From Aeromonas sanarellii (GTDB taxonomy: Bacteria > Pseudomonadota > Gammaproteobacteria > Enterobacterales > Aeromonadaceae), in NCBI RefSeq assembly GCF_000820085.1, contig NZ_CDBN01000029.1, positions 1-56,845 of the forward strand: DNA of 56,845 nucleotides, read 5' to 3'. This document shows, piece after piece, positions 19,201 to 28,594 of this stretch; position 1 is the stretch's first letter; the number at the start of each line of letters is the position of its first letter. Both the position numbers and the translations under genes were made by a program. The notes beneath the pieces are model-generated. The model did no database searches and was not told the origin of the DNA. It saw nothing but the letters and a program-made list of their open reading frames with translations.

Positions 19201-21003
19201 ATGAATCATTTCGAGATTATTGAAACCCGCGTCGCCCAGGTCAGGGCCACACTGGCCACGTTGGAACTGGACGCCTTCATCGTTCCCCACGACGACGAGC
19301 ACCTGGGGGAGTACATTCCCGCCCATGCCGAGCGGCTGGACTGGATCACGGGTTTCAACGGCTCCGCCGGTCTCGCCATCATCATGGCGCAGCGGGCGGC
19401 CCTGTTCATCGACGGTCGTTATACGGTGCAGGCACGCATGCAGGCGCCGGCCGAGCTGTTCGAATTTCTCCATCTGGTGGAAGCTCCCCACGTGCAGTGG
19501 CTGGCGGAGCAGCTGCCTGCCGGCGCCCGGGTCGGTTTCGACGCCCGCCTGCACAGCCTGGCCTGGTACCAGAACGCCAGGGCCGTGTTGGCGGATCGCG
19601 GCATCGCGCTGGTGCGGGTGGACGAGAACCCCATCGATCTGCACTGGGTCGATCGCCCGACCCCGGCCAAGAGCCCGGTCATCCTCTACAGCGAAGCGCT
19701 GGCGGGCCAGTCCAGCCAGGCCAAGCGCGAGATGCTGGCCAGCGATCTGCGCAAGCGCGGACTGGATGCGGTGCTGCTGACCCAGGCCGAGCCCATCAAC
19801 TGGCTGCTCAACCTGCGCGGCCGTGACGTGGAGCGGCTGCCGGTCGTGCTGGGTTTTGCGGTGCTCTACGCCAACACCAGCATGGATTTCTTCGTCGACA
19901 CCGACAAGATCGACTGCTTCGCCTTCAGCCAGCACGTGGGCCAGGATGTCTCCGTCTACCCCATCGACAAGCTGGGTGACGTGCTGCAACGCATCGGCGA
20001 GGATCAGCAGAAGGTGCTGGCCGACCCCAACACCGCCAACGCCTGGACCCAGCTCGTCATGGAAGAGGCGGGCGCCATCCTGGTGGCCGGTCAGGACCCG
20101 ACCATGCTGCCCAAGGCGTGCAAGAACGAAGTGGAGCTGGCCGGCATGCGCGCCGCCCACCTGCGCGACGGCGTCGCCGTCACCCGTTTCCTCGCCTGGC
20201 TGGACCGGCTGGTCGCCAGCGGCTCCTTCGAGGGGGTGGATGAAGGCACTCTGGCCGACCGGCTGGAAGCCTTCCGCCACGAGCAGGAGCACTACGTCGA
20301 GCCGAGCTTCGACACCATCTCGGCGCTCGGCCCCAACGCCGCCATGTGCCACTACCGCCACACCAACGGCGTGCCGCGCGCCTTCGGCCAGGACAGCATC
20401 TATCTGGTGGACTCCGGCGCCCAGTATCTGGATGGCACCACCGACATCACCCGTACCGTGAAGGTGGGTGAAGTGAGCGATGAGCACAAGGCCATGTTCA
20501 CCCGGGTGCTGCAGGGTCACATCGCGCTGGATCAGGCCCGCTTCCCCCGCGGCACCGCCGGCATCCAGCTCGACGTGCTGGCCCGCATGCCCCTGTGGCA
20601 GGCCGGCTACAACTATGACCACGGCACCGGCCACGGGGTCGGTCACTTCCTGAGCGTGCACGAAGGCCCCCAGCGCATCGCCCCCAAGGGCAGCCTGGTG
20701 GCGCTGCAACCGGGCATGGTGCTCTCCAACGAGCCGGGTTACTACCGGGAAAACGGGTTCGGCATCCGCTGCGAGAACCTAGTGGTGGTGACAGAGCAGG
20801 AGGCGCGGGGCGAGCTGCCGATGCTCGGCTTCGAGCGGCTGACCTATGTACCGTTCGATACCCGCCTCATCGATCGCAGCCTGCTGAGCCCGGCGGAATT
20901 CCGCTGGATCAACGAATACCATGCCGAGGTCTATCGTCGTCTTAGCCCGCTGCTGGACGGCGAGGATCTCGCCTGGCTGGAGCAGGCGACCAGCCTCCTC
21001 TGA
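19201..21003 (+). CDS. Xaa-Pro aminopeptidase (aminopeptidase P, M24 family)
   Basis: This 600-residue cytosolic enzyme is predicted to remove N-terminal residues preceding proline. It has the three-domain layout of the long XPNPEP1-type aminopeptidase P: two creatinase-like N domains and a C-terminal pita-bread domain. Metal ligands are visible in order: DSGAQYLDGTTDITRT (two Asp), the His of GHGVGHFLSVHEGP, NEPGYY (Glu) and ENLVVV (Glu). It is distinct from the shorter proteobacterial PepP (about 440 residues). It may be cotranscribed with the upstream GntR gene. Confidence 0.9.
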   Translation: MNHFEIIETRVAQVRATLATLELDAFIVPHDDEHLGEYIPAHAERLDWITGFNGSAGLAIIMAQRAALFIDGRYTVQARMQAPAELFEFLHLVEAPHVQWLAEQLPAGARVGFDARLHSLAWYQNARAVLADRGIALVRVDENPIDLHWVDRPTPAKSPVILYSEALAGQSSQAKREMLASDLRKRGLDAVLLTQAEPINWLLNLRGRDVERLPVVLGFAVLYANTSMDFFVDTDKIDCFAFSQHVGQDVSVYPIDKLGDVLQRIGEDQQKVLADPNTANAWTQLVMEEAGAILVAGQDPTMLPKACKNEVELAGMRAAHLRDGVAVTRFLAWLDRLVASGSFEGVDEGTLADRLEAFRHEQEHYVEPSFDTISALGPNAAMCHYRHTNGVPRAFGQDSIYLVDSGAQYLDGTTDITRTVKVGEVSDEHKAMFTRVLQGHIALDQARFPRGTAGIQLDVLARMPLWQAGYNYDHGTGHGVGHFLSVHEGPQRIAPKGSLVALQPGMVLSNEPGYYRENGFGIRCENLVVVTEQEARGELPMLGFERLTYVPFDTRLIDRSLLSPAEFRWINEYHAEVYRRLSPLLDGEDLAWLEQATSLL

Positions 21004-21007
21004 TGAC

Positions 21008-21033
21008 ACAGGGCCTGCGGGCCCTGTTTTTTT
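21008..21033 (+). terminator. Intrinsic terminator after aminopeptidase P
   Basis: An 8-bp stem ACAGGGCC / GGCCCTGT with loop TGCG is followed by a run of T residues, four bases past the stop codon. Confidence 0.88.
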
Positions 21034-21140
21034 GCCCGCCGTCGGCCGGGGCAACCCCTTGCATCAAGCCGGTCACCCTTCTACCCTGTGCCCTTTTTGT
21101 GCCGCCGCCCGGCGGCAGAGACCTTATGCCAGGAGCCCGG

Positions 21141-21593
21141 ATGCAGCCTCCCCCCGTTTTGCGCATTGCCACCCACGCCGACATGCACGCCATAGGACGG
21201 CTCGACGCCGACATCTTCGGTGAGGATGTCTATCCCCCCTTCTTCTTCCGTCAGGCCATGGATTTGTGGCCCGATCTACTGGTCGTGGCGGAGCGGGAAG
21301 GCAGGCTGCTGGGCTATGCCCTCGGGGGACTCGGTCAGGATCGGTCGCAGGGCTGGCTGCTCTCCCTGGCGGTGCGCCCCGAGGCGCGCGGCTTCGGTCT
21401 GGCAGAACGCATGATGCGGCGGGTAGAGCAGGGGCTGGCGACTCTGCGAGTCGCCCGGATCAGGCTGACCGTGGATCCGGCCAATCCGGCCCAGCGCCTC
21501 TACCTGCGGCTCGGTTATTCCTTGCTGGCCGAGGAGGCGGGCTACTTCGGCCCGGGTGAGGATCGCCTGCTGCTGGAGAAGACCCTGGGCTGA
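21141..21593 (+). CDS. GNAT-family N-acetyltransferase
   Basis: This 150-residue acetyltransferase shows the GNAT acetyl-CoA signature LSLAVRPEARGFGLAERMM (V-x-P-x-x-R-G-x-G) and the terminal RLYLRLGYSLL motif typical of RimI-like proteins. I start at the ATG at 21141 because AGGAG lies five bases upstream. An in-frame ATG at 21126 is less well placed. The substrate cannot be told from sequence. It sits alone between a terminator and the lipoprotein gene. Confidence 0.85.
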   Translation: MQPPPVLRIATHADMHAIGRLDADIFGEDVYPPFFFRQAMDLWPDLLVVAEREGRLLGYALGGLGQDRSQGWLLSLAVRPEARGFGLAERMMRRVEQGLATLRVARIRLTVDPANPAQRLYLRLGYSLLAEEAGYFGPGEDRLLLEKTLG

Positions 21594-21721
21594 CCCGTTC
21601 GGGGGGTGGTGCACCATACCCCTCATAAATGGTTACATTTTGCAGGTTTGACGAGCAATCTGGTTGGCGTAAAGTGGAATCCATCACCCGATTAAACCTA
21701 TGCCTGCCCAGGAGGCCCATC

Positions 21722-22192
21722 ATGTTGAAACGCATTGCTCTCGTCACCCTGCTGGCCGCCACCACAGCCCTCACGGGCTGCGCCAACAGCGACGTCTACT
21801 CCGGCGATGTCTACACCAAGGATCGCGCCAAGCAGGTACAGACCGTCAGCTACGGCACCATAGTCTCCACCCGCCCGGTCAAGATCCAGGCCGATGAGAA
21901 CTCGGTGCTCGGCACCATAGGCGGCGCCGTGGTCGGCGGCCTGCTCGGCAGCACCATAGGCGGTGGCCGTGGCAGCGACATCGCCGCCGCCGGCGGTGCC
22001 ATCGCCGGTGCCGCCGCCGGCAAGGCGGCCGGTGACAAGCTCAACCAGGTCGATGGCGTCGAGCTCGAGATCAAGAAAGAGAACGGCGAGTCCATCGTGG
22101 TGGTGCAAAAAGCCAGCCCCACCTTCGTACCCGGCGCCCGGGTTCGCATGACCCAGGGCAATGGCAGCATCAACGTGGCCGTGGTGAACTGA
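21722..22192 (+). CDS. SlyB/Pcp-like glycine-zipper outer-membrane lipoprotein
   Basis: The 156-residue precursor has a lipoprotein signal (MLKRIALVTLLAATTALTGC) with lipobox LTGC, so the mature protein begins at Cys20. A central glycine-zipper stretch (IGGAVVGGLLGSTIGGGRGS, then AAAGGAIAGAAAGKAAGDK) and a beta-rich end (EIKKENGESIVVVQKA, FVPGARVRM) are typical of the SlyB/Pcp family. These proteins stabilise the outer membrane. The ribosome site AGGAGG lies seven bases before the ATG. The gene is monocistronic, with a terminator at 22213. Confidence 0.88.
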   Translation: MLKRIALVTLLAATTALTGCANSDVYSGDVYTKDRAKQVQTVSYGTIVSTRPVKIQADENSVLGTIGGAVVGGLLGSTIGGGRGSDIAAAGGAIAGAAAGKAAGDKLNQVDGVELEIKKENGESIVVVQKASPTFVPGARVRMTQGNGSINVAVVN

Positions 22193-22212
22193 TCGCCTCC
22201 ATCGGACGCCAT

Positions 22213-22242
22213 AAAAAAGGTGAGCCCAGGCTCACCTTTTTT
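22213..22242. terminator. Bidirectional intrinsic terminator
   Basis: The stem GGTGAGC / GCTCACC with loop CCAG is flanked by AAAAAA on the left and TTTTTT on the right. It serves both the lipoprotein gene and the convergent CYTH gene. Confidence 0.9.
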
Positions 22243-22269
22243 ATCCGTCTTGTCTGCCGCCATGCCGGC

Positions 22270-23232
22270 TCAGGCCTCCTGATGCAGCCAGGCCGCGATG
22301 GCCAGTTGCAGACCCACCATACCGGCATCATGAAGCAGGGCGCGAAGTGACCCCGCCTCCCCCGCCGCCACCAGCAGGCGCTGCTGTACCAGGAACCCGG
22401 GCAACCAGGACGGAGCCGGGGTCAGGGCGCCGGCGGCCTCGGCCACCAGGGCCCCCCCTTCCAACAGGGCGTGCAGCGCCCGTTGCCGCTCGTCATCATC
22501 GCCACTCTCAAGCCAGAGCTGCTCATGGTGCTGCCAGTGTTGCAGGCCAAGGCCGATGCGCTCCTGCTGCGTCCGACCCCCGACATCTGGCAAGGGCTGC
22601 ACGGTCAGCGGCTTGCCGAGCCCCGCCAGCCGGTAGCCGCGCTGCGCCTTGGACTGGGCCCCCAACCTGAGCCCGCCCAGCGTCGCCAGCCTCGCCGCCA
22701 GGGCGAACAGGGCGCCGGCCTCGCCGGACTTGATCTCCAGCTCGAGCTCGTCGATCCCGGTGCGTCCCAGAGCGCCGACAATCTCCCCCCGATCCCAGGC
22801 CAGCTCGATCTCGGCACGCTCTCCGGCGCTCTCGAATGCGATCAGCCAGTGGCGGCGCAGAAAGTCGGTGCTGAACTGGGCCACCAGCCGGGACTGGATC
22901 TCGTCGCGCACGGCCAGGCTCGGCCAGATCTCTTCGGGGAAGGTCGCCAGGGTCGGCAACTCACCCTCGATCGGGGCATTGTACTCGGGCCTGGCGTGCA
23001 GCCCTCCCACCGCCTGACCCCGGCATTTGATGGTCTGCTCGGAGAAATGGTCGCTGCGGCGGATGCGCAACCCCATGTCGAGGCGGCGCAGATCCAGAGC
23101 GGGGGTGTCGAAATAGACATTGCCGAGCCTTGCCTGATCGGAGGAGATAATTTCAAGCGAATTCAGAAAGTTGGAGAGAGAATCTTGAATATTGCTGGTG
23201 ATGAAAAACTTTATCTCGATCTCAGTTTGCAT
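22270..23232 (-). CDS. CYTH-domain inorganic triphosphatase, YgiF-like, with short CHAD region
   Basis: The N-terminal ~200 residues form a CYTH tunnel domain (EIEIKFF, MGLRIRRSD, TIKCRGQAVGGLH, ELELEIKSGE, LGAQSKAQRGYRL) like E. coli YgiF, which hydrolyses inorganic triphosphate. YgiF has a full CHAD domain and about 430 residues. This protein stops at 320, so only the first CHAD helices (LGLQHWQHHEQLWLESGDDDERQRAL) remain. No frameshift is obvious, because the ORF ends cleanly before the shared terminator. The start is the ATG at 23232; an ATG two codons upstream is possible. Confidence 0.8.
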   Translation of the reverse strand: MQTEIEIKFFITSNIQDSLSNFLNSLEIISSDQARLGNVYFDTPALDLRRLDMGLRIRRSDHFSEQTIKCRGQAVGGLHARPEYNAPIEGELPTLATFPEEIWPSLAVRDEIQSRLVAQFSTDFLRRHWLIAFESAGERAEIELAWDRGEIVGALGRTGIDELELEIKSGEAGALFALAARLATLGGLRLGAQSKAQRGYRLAGLGKPLTVQPLPDVGGRTQQERIGLGLQHWQHHEQLWLESGDDDERQRALHALLEGGALVAEAAGALTPAPSWLPGFLVQQRLLVAAGEAGSLRALLHDAGMVGLQLAIAAWLHQEA

Positions 23233-23402
23233 AGTCATTCCGGGCGGGCAGGCAACTTTGGGGGGCATGATCCGGATCGCGGGGATATAATGCCAGCGAT
23301 AGATTCAGGATTAATTCACGGTTTTATTGATGGCACAGTTCGGTTACCATGCGCCCCTCATAAAATCGTATCGAGTGTTTTTTCACCGACACAGGTTTGG
23401 CC

Positions 23403-24083
23403 ATGCCAGTAAATACTATTTTGGGTCTTTTTGCCAAGTCCCCCATCAAGCCGCTGCAGAAGCATATCGTCAAGGTTCACGTGTGCTGCGAACAGCTCAT
23501 TCCCTTCTTTGATGCCGTTGCCGAAGAGCGCTGGGAAGATGCCGAGAAAATCCGGCAACAGATCGCCCAGCTGGAAAAAGAAGCGGACATTCTCAAGCGC
23601 GAAATTCGCCTGAAACTCCCCCGCGGCCTGTTCCTGCCGGTCGCCCGTACCGATCTGCTGGAGCTGTTGACCCAGCAGGACAAGATTGCCAACCGTGCCA
23701 AGGATATTTCCGGCCGCATGCTTGGCCGCAAGATGGAATTCCCCACCGAGATGCGTGCCGATTTCATGGCCTATCTCAAACGCTGTATCGATGCGACCGC
23801 CCAGGCCGAGAAAGCCATCAAAGAACTCGATGAGCTGCTCGAAACCGGCTTTAAAGGACGTGAAGTTGAAATGGTTGCCGAGATGATCCACCAGCTGGAT
23901 CTCATCGAGGACGATACTGACACCATGCAGATCGGGCTGCGCCAACAGCTGCAAGCCGTTGAGCACAAGTACAATCCGATCGACGTTATGTTCCTCTACA
24001 AGATCCTCGAATGGGTAGGTGACCTGGCAGATCAGGCCGAGCGCGTTGGCGCCCGCCTGGAACTGATGCTGGCTCGTTCGTAA
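23403..24083 (+). CDS. DUF47/TIGR00153 PhoU-like protein, Pit partner
   Basis: This 226-residue all-helical protein begins MPVNTILGLFAKSPIKPLQKH and is related to PhoU (DUF47). Members are encoded next to pit-type phosphate transporters and are thought to modulate them. The pitA gene follows after 23 bases, so the pair forms an operon. Helical repeats include ERWEDAEKIRQQIAQLEKEAD and KILEWVGDLADQAERVG. I start at the ATG at 23403 rather than a TTG two codons earlier. I see no Pho box upstream; a TATAAT lies at 23286. Confidence 0.85.
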   Translation: MPVNTILGLFAKSPIKPLQKHIVKVHVCCEQLIPFFDAVAEERWEDAEKIRQQIAQLEKEADILKREIRLKLPRGLFLPVARTDLLELLTQQDKIANRAKDISGRMLGRKMEFPTEMRADFMAYLKRCIDATAQAEKAIKELDELLETGFKGREVEMVAEMIHQLDLIEDDTDTMQIGLRQQLQAVEHKYNPIDVMFLYKILEWVGDLADQAERVGARLELMLARS

Positions 24084-24106
24084 TCGACTGACTGGGTAAA
24101 CACTGA

Positions 24107-25372
24107 ATGGACATTATCGCGAATTACGGCACCACCCTGGTGCTCGTGGCGGCCTTGTTCGGCTTTTTGATGGCCTGGGGCATTGGTGCGAACGACGTCG
24201 CCAACGCCATGGGCACATCGGTCGGCACCAAATCCCTGACCATACGCCAGGCGATCATCATCGCCATGATCTTCGAGTTCGCCGGCGCCTACCTGGCCGG
24301 TGGTGAAGTGACCGCCACCATCCGCAACGGCATCATAGACACCAGCGCCTTCGCCGATACCCCGGATCTGCTGGTGCTCGGCATGATAGCCTCCCTGCTG
24401 GCGGCGGGAGCCTGGCTGATCCTGGCCTCCTACTTCGGCTGGCCCGTCTCCACCACCCACTCCATCATCGGCGCCATCGTCGGCTTCGGGGTGGTGAGCA
24501 TAGGTCCGGAAGCGGTGCAGTGGAGCAAGTTTGGCGGCATCGTCGGCTCCTGGGTGGTCACCCCGGCCATCTCCGGCATCATCGCCTACTTCATGTTCAT
24601 CAGCGTGCAGAAGCTCATCTTCAACACCGACAACCCGCTCGCCAACGCCAAGCGCTATGTTCCCTTCTACATGTTCCTGACCGCGCTGGTGATCTGCCTG
24701 GTGACCATCAAGAAGGGTCTGACCCACGTCGGCCTGCACCTGAGCGATGGCGAGGGGATCCTGCTCTCCGTCGCCATCTCGGTGGCCCTCTCCATCGGCG
24801 GCTGGTTCTACATTCGCGGCCAGAAATACAACCCGCAGGATGACAACAAGATGCACTTCGCCAACGTGGAGAAGGTATTCGGCATCCTGATGGTGATCAC
24901 CGCCTGCGCCATGGCCTTCGCCCACGGCTCCAACGACGTGGCCAACGCCATAGGTCCGCTCTCCGCCGTGGTCTCCACCGTGGAAAGCGCCGGCCAGATC
25001 AGCGGCAACAGCCACATCGCCTGGTGGATCCTGCCCCTTGGCGGCATAGGCATCGTCATCGGTCTGGCCACCATGGGCGAGAAGGTGATGGCGACCGTCG
25101 GCACCGGCATCACCCACCTGACCCCGAGCCGCGGCTTCGCCGCCCAGCTGGCCACCGCAGCCACCGTAGTGATCGCGTCGGGGACCGGCCTGCCCATCTC
25201 CACCACCCAGACCCTGGTGGGTGCCGTGATGGGGGTAGGCCTGGCCCGCGGCATCGCCGCCCTGAACCTGGGTGTGCTGCGCAATATCGTGATCTCCTGG
25301 GTGATCACCCTGCCCGCCGGCGCCATCCTGGCCATCGCCATCTTCTATGTGCTGCAGGCCTGCTTCTCCTAA
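24107..25372 (+). CDS. pitA: Low-affinity inorganic phosphate transporter PitA
   Basis: Pit carriers import metal-phosphate complexes in symport with protons. The 421-residue membrane protein contains the duplicated PiT signature GANDVANAMG near residue 28 and GSNDVANAIG near residue 273. Repeated STTHSIIG/STTQTLVG motifs and about ten membrane segments surround them. The size is smaller than E. coli PitA (499 residues) but normal for the DUF47-linked clade. It is the second gene of the DUF47-pit operon and ends at a strong terminator. Confidence 0.93.
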   Translation: MDIIANYGTTLVLVAALFGFLMAWGIGANDVANAMGTSVGTKSLTIRQAIIIAMIFEFAGAYLAGGEVTATIRNGIIDTSAFADTPDLLVLGMIASLLAAGAWLILASYFGWPVSTTHSIIGAIVGFGVVSIGPEAVQWSKFGGIVGSWVVTPAISGIIAYFMFISVQKLIFNTDNPLANAKRYVPFYMFLTALVICLVTIKKGLTHVGLHLSDGEGILLSVAISVALSIGGWFYIRGQKYNPQDDNKMHFANVEKVFGILMVITACAMAFAHGSNDVANAIGPLSAVVSTVESAGQISGNSHIAWWILPLGGIGIVIGLATMGEKVMATVGTGITHLTPSRGFAAQLATAATVVIASGTGLPISTTQTLVGAVMGVGLARGIAALNLGVLRNIVISWVITLPAGAILAIAIFYVLQACFS

Positions 25373-25390
25373 TCGCCTCCCGGCGACAGC

Positions 25391-25422
25391 AAAAAGCCCG
25401 AGTCAGTGACTCGGGCTTTTTT
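25391..25422 (+). terminator. Intrinsic terminator of pitA operon
   Basis: The stem AGCCCGAGT / ACTCGGGCT with loop CAGTG is followed by six T residues and preceded by AAAA. It can also act on the convergent cca transcript. Confidence 0.92.
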
Positions 25423-25482
25423 ACGCTTCTCTTTTGCCTCAAACGGTCGATGACGCTGCGCCAACCGCCCCGACACAGACAC

Positions 25483-26721
25483 TTATTCTTCGATGAAGGT
25501 CCACTCGTCGCGCACCCGGCTGATGGCGTCGAGCCGTCGCTTGCCGAGCTGCTCGCGGATCGCCTCCCCCTTGAAGCCCGCCGCCACTATCTCCTTCACC
25601 GGCACCGCCGTGGCCGCCTCCAGCGCCTGGGCCACGTAGTCCGGCTGGCTGTAGACCTTCTCCTCGAAACCGGTGCGACCGTGGAAGTCGGCGCGGCAGG
25701 CATCCAGCAACTGGGCGAAACGCTCCGGTCTGCGCCAGGCATCGGCCTTGTCGAACACCTTCAGCAGGGTCGCCGGCTTGAGCTCGAAGGCGATGTGGAT
25801 GTGGGTGTGCAGATCGCTCACCAGCAGGGCCAGATCACGGCACTCGTTCGGTACCCGGAAGCGCTCGCAGAAGTCGCGAATGAGCGGCAGCCCCTTCTGT
25901 CCGTGGCCGTGGTGGCTCGGCCAGAACGCCGGCGGGGTCAGTCCCTTGCCGAAGTCGTGGCACAGGGCGGCGAAACGCACGGTCAGCTCGGGGGAGAGGC
26001 GGCACGCCTGTGCCAGCACCATCATGGTGTGGATGCCGGTGTCGATCTCCGGATGCCACCTGGCGGGGGCCGGCACCCCGAACAGGGCCTCCAGCTCGGG
26101 GAAGAGCGCCTTGAGGGCTCCACATTCACGCAGCACCTCGAAGAAGACCTGGGGGGTCGGCCCCAGCAGCACCTTCTCCAGCTCCTTCCAGACCCGCTCC
26201 GGGGTCAGGTGGGCGAGCTCGCCGGCGTCGGTCATCTCCCTCATCAGCCCCAGCGTCTCCGGGGCCACCACGAAGCCCTGGCCGTGGAAGCGGGCCGCGA
26301 AGCGCGCCACCCGCAGGATGCGCAGGGGATCCTCGGCAAAGGCCGGGGAGACGTGGCGCAGCAAGCGACGCTCAAGGTCCTCGAGGCCGCCATAGGGATC
26401 GTGCAGTTGCCCACCCTCGTCTTCGGCGATGGCGTTGATGGTGAGATCCCGGCGCAGCAAGTCCTGCTCGAGCGTCACCTCGGGATCCGCGTGACAGACG
26501 AAGCCGGTATAGCCCCGCCCCTGCTTGCGCTCGGTACGCGCCAGGGCGTACTCCTGATGGGTGCTGGGGTGGAGAAACACCGGGAAGTCGCGGCCAACCT
26601 GGGTGAACCCCAGCGCCAGCATCTGCTGCACGGTAGCACCGACCACCAGGTGATCCCTGTCTCCCTGCGGCAATCCCAACAGGCGATCCCGGACCGCCCC
26701 CCCGACCAGATAAATCTGCAC
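25483..26721 (-). CDS. cca: CCA-adding tRNA nucleotidyltransferase
   Basis: This enzyme adds or repairs the 3' CCA end of tRNAs. The 412-residue class II enzyme has GGAVRD near the N-terminus, the catalytic DRD in GDRDHLVVG, the head and neck motifs ([24 protein letters not shown]) and a C-terminal HD domain ([18 protein letters not shown]) as in E. coli. No ATG is available. I choose the GTG at 26721 (reads [10 protein letters not shown]) because AAGGAG lies at ideal spacing; a GTG two codons upstream is too close to it. Confidence 0.94.
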   Translation of the reverse strand: MQIYLVGGAVRDRLLGLPQGDRDHLVVGATVQQMLALGFTQVGRDFPVFLHPSTHQEYALARTERKQGRGYTGFVCHADPEVTLEQDLLRRDLTINAIAEDEGGQLHDPYGGLEDLERRLLRHVSPAFAEDPLRILRVARFAARFHGQGFVVAPETLGLMREMTDAGELAHLTPERVWKELEKVLLGPTPQVFFEVLRECGALKALFPELEALFGVPAPARWHPEIDTGIHTMMVLAQACRLSPELTVRFAALCHDFGKGLTPPAFWPSHHGHGQKGLPLIRDFCERFRVPNECRDLALLVSDLHTHIHIAFELKPATLLKVFDKADAWRRPERFAQLLDACRADFHGRTGFEEKVYSQPDYVAQALEAATAVPVKEIVAAGFKGEAIREQLGKRRLDAISRVRDEWTFIEE

Positions 26722-26950
26722 GCGCACTCTCCTTCGATAAACCTGCCCCGATGATACCGCTTTTGGCCGCCAGAGACGATGACGCCCCCTCCACCAATCC
26801 GGGGTGGGCCCTCAGGTTATGGTCCATGATCATCATCATCCGGGCACAATGGCCCTCGCCGTTCGAGCCAGCCCCTCTTATGGAGCCCGGGTCTTTGACT
26901 TCCCTCTGGGGAGGCTTTAACCTGCCGCCATAACAATGGAATGGATCCTT

Positions 26951-28594
26951 ATGTACACACAGTTCTTCGGTCTGTCGGAGCCCCCGTTCTCCATCTCGCC
27001 CAACCCCAAATACCTCTACATGAGCGAACGCCACGGAGAGGCCCTCGCCCATCTCAACTACGGGTTGCAGGACGGGGGGGGCTTCGTGCTGCTCACCGGA
27101 GAAGTGGGCACGGGCAAGACCACTGTCTCCCGCTGCCTGCTGCAGCAGTTGCCCGCCGACACCGAGATCGCCTACATCCTCAACCCCTCCCTGACCGAGC
27201 GGGATCTGCTGGCGGCCATCTGCGACGAATACCAGCTCGTTTACGAGCAGGAAGCCAGTCTCAAGCAGCTGTTCGATCTCATTCGCGACCATCTGCTGGT
27301 CAACCTGGCGGCGGGCAAGCGCAGCGTCGTACTGGTGGATGAAGCCCAGCATCTGCTGCCCGGCGTGCTGGAGCAGTTGCGACTGCTCACCAACCTGGAG
27401 ACCGACGAGAAGAAGCTGCTGCAGGTGGTGCTCATCGGCCAGCCCGAGCTGCAGCAGATGCTGCGCCAGCCGCTGCTGCGCCAGCTGGCCCAGCGCATCA
27501 CGGCCCGCTATCACCTGCTGCCGCTCTCCTGCCAGGACGTGGACGCCTACGTGCGCTTCCGGCTGCAGGTGGCCGGCTGCGTCCAGCCCATCTTCACCCC
27601 CAGGGCCATCCAGACCCTACATCGCCTCTCCGGCGGCATTCCGCGCCTCATCAACCTCATCTGCGACCGTGCCCTGATCGCCGCCTTCGCCCGCGGCAGC
27701 CACAAGATAGTGCACGGCGACATCAGCCAGTCCGCCTTCGAGGTGAGCGGCATTCGCGACGAGGGGAGCTGGCAGTCCAGCCTCACCGTGACCCTGGCGG
27801 GCGCCCTGCTGGTCGCCGCCGGCTGGTGGGGCTGGCAGTTCTTCGGTGTCTTCCCCGCCCGCCCCCTGGTCAAGGTGGAGGTGCCGGTCAAGGTGGATGA
27901 CACGCCGGAGCAGCTGGAGCAGCTGACCCGCGCCATCAATCAGGCGATCTCACCCGACGTGGCTATGCAGAACCTCTACAGGGTCTGGGGCTACCAGACC
28001 GAGCTGGAGGAGGCGACCTGCGACAATGCCCCCCGCGCCGGCCTGCGCTGCCAGGAAGGGGACGCCTCCCTGGCCCAGCTGCAGGCCCTGCAATACCCGG
28101 CCCTTATCAGCCTGACCGACGAGACGGGCGGCCTCTATTACGCCACCCTGGTGGGTCTGGGGGCGGACAAGGCCTCCCTGCTCATCGGCAACCAGAGCTG
28201 GCAGGTGGACAGACAGTGGCTCTCCGACGCCTGGGGGGGCAGCTACACCCTGCTCTGGCGCATGCCCAGGGGCAATCTGACCCTGATCGGCAGCAATGCC
28301 GCGCCGGCCCAGATCCAGTGGCTGGACAACGCCCTGAGCCGAGCCCTGCAACAGCCGGATCGCAAGGTGAGCCGCTTCGACGCCACCCTCAAGAACAAGT
28401 TGCAGCAGTTCCAGCGCGAGCAGGGGCTGACCCCGGACGGCATCGCCGGCAGCAATACCCTGCTGCGCCTGAACGTGATGGCCGGGGAGCCCATGCCCAG
28501 GCTGGAGGATGAATCCCTGCGCGCCAATACCCCGGTCGACCTCGACAGCGTGGCGGACGACGACATGGAACCCATGGTTGAGGAGGCCTCCTGA
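26951..28594 (+). CDS. exeA: Type II secretion ATPase ExeA (GspA)
   Basis: ExeA is an inner-membrane AAA+ ATPase that, with ExeB, remodels peptidoglycan so that the ExeD secretin can assemble. The 547-residue protein begins MYTQFFGLSEPPFSISPNP. It has Walker A TGEVGTGKTT and Walker B VVLVDEAQHL, a membrane helix near residues 280-300 (LTVTLAGALLVAAGWWGW), and a C-terminal periplasmic peptidoglycan-binding domain (LQQFQREQGLTPDGIAGSNT). I start at MYTQ; a second ATG five codons earlier is also in frame. It overlaps exeB by one base. Confidence 0.96.
   Translation: MYTQFFGLSEPPFSISPNPKYLYMSERHGEALAHLNYGLQDGGGFVLLTGEVGTGKTTVSRCLLQQLPADTEIAYILNPSLTERDLLAAICDEYQLVYEQEASLKQLFDLIRDHLLVNLAAGKRSVVLVDEAQHLLPGVLEQLRLLTNLETDEKKLLQVVLIGQPELQQMLRQPLLRQLAQRITARYHLLPLSCQDVDAYVRFRLQVAGCVQPIFTPRAIQTLHRLSGGIPRLINLICDRALIAAFARGSHKIVHGDISQSAFEVSGIRDEGSWQSSLTVTLAGALLVAAGWWGWQFFGVFPARPLVKVEVPVKVDDTPEQLEQLTRAINQAISPDVAMQNLYRVWGYQTELEEATCDNAPRAGLRCQEGDASLAQLQALQYPALISLTDETGGLYYATLVGLGADKASLLIGNQSWQVDRQWLSDAWGGSYTLLWRMPRGNLTLIGSNAAPAQIQWLDNALSRALQQPDRKVSRFDATLKNKLQQFQREQGLTPDGIAGSNTLLRLNVMAGEPMPRLEDESLRANTPVDLDSVADDDMEPMVEEAS

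Noticed and set aside
23269..23402. Pho box upstream of the DUF47-pitA operon
   Set aside because: No CTGTCAT-type direct repeats are present in the spacer. Only a TATAAT at 23286 is visible.
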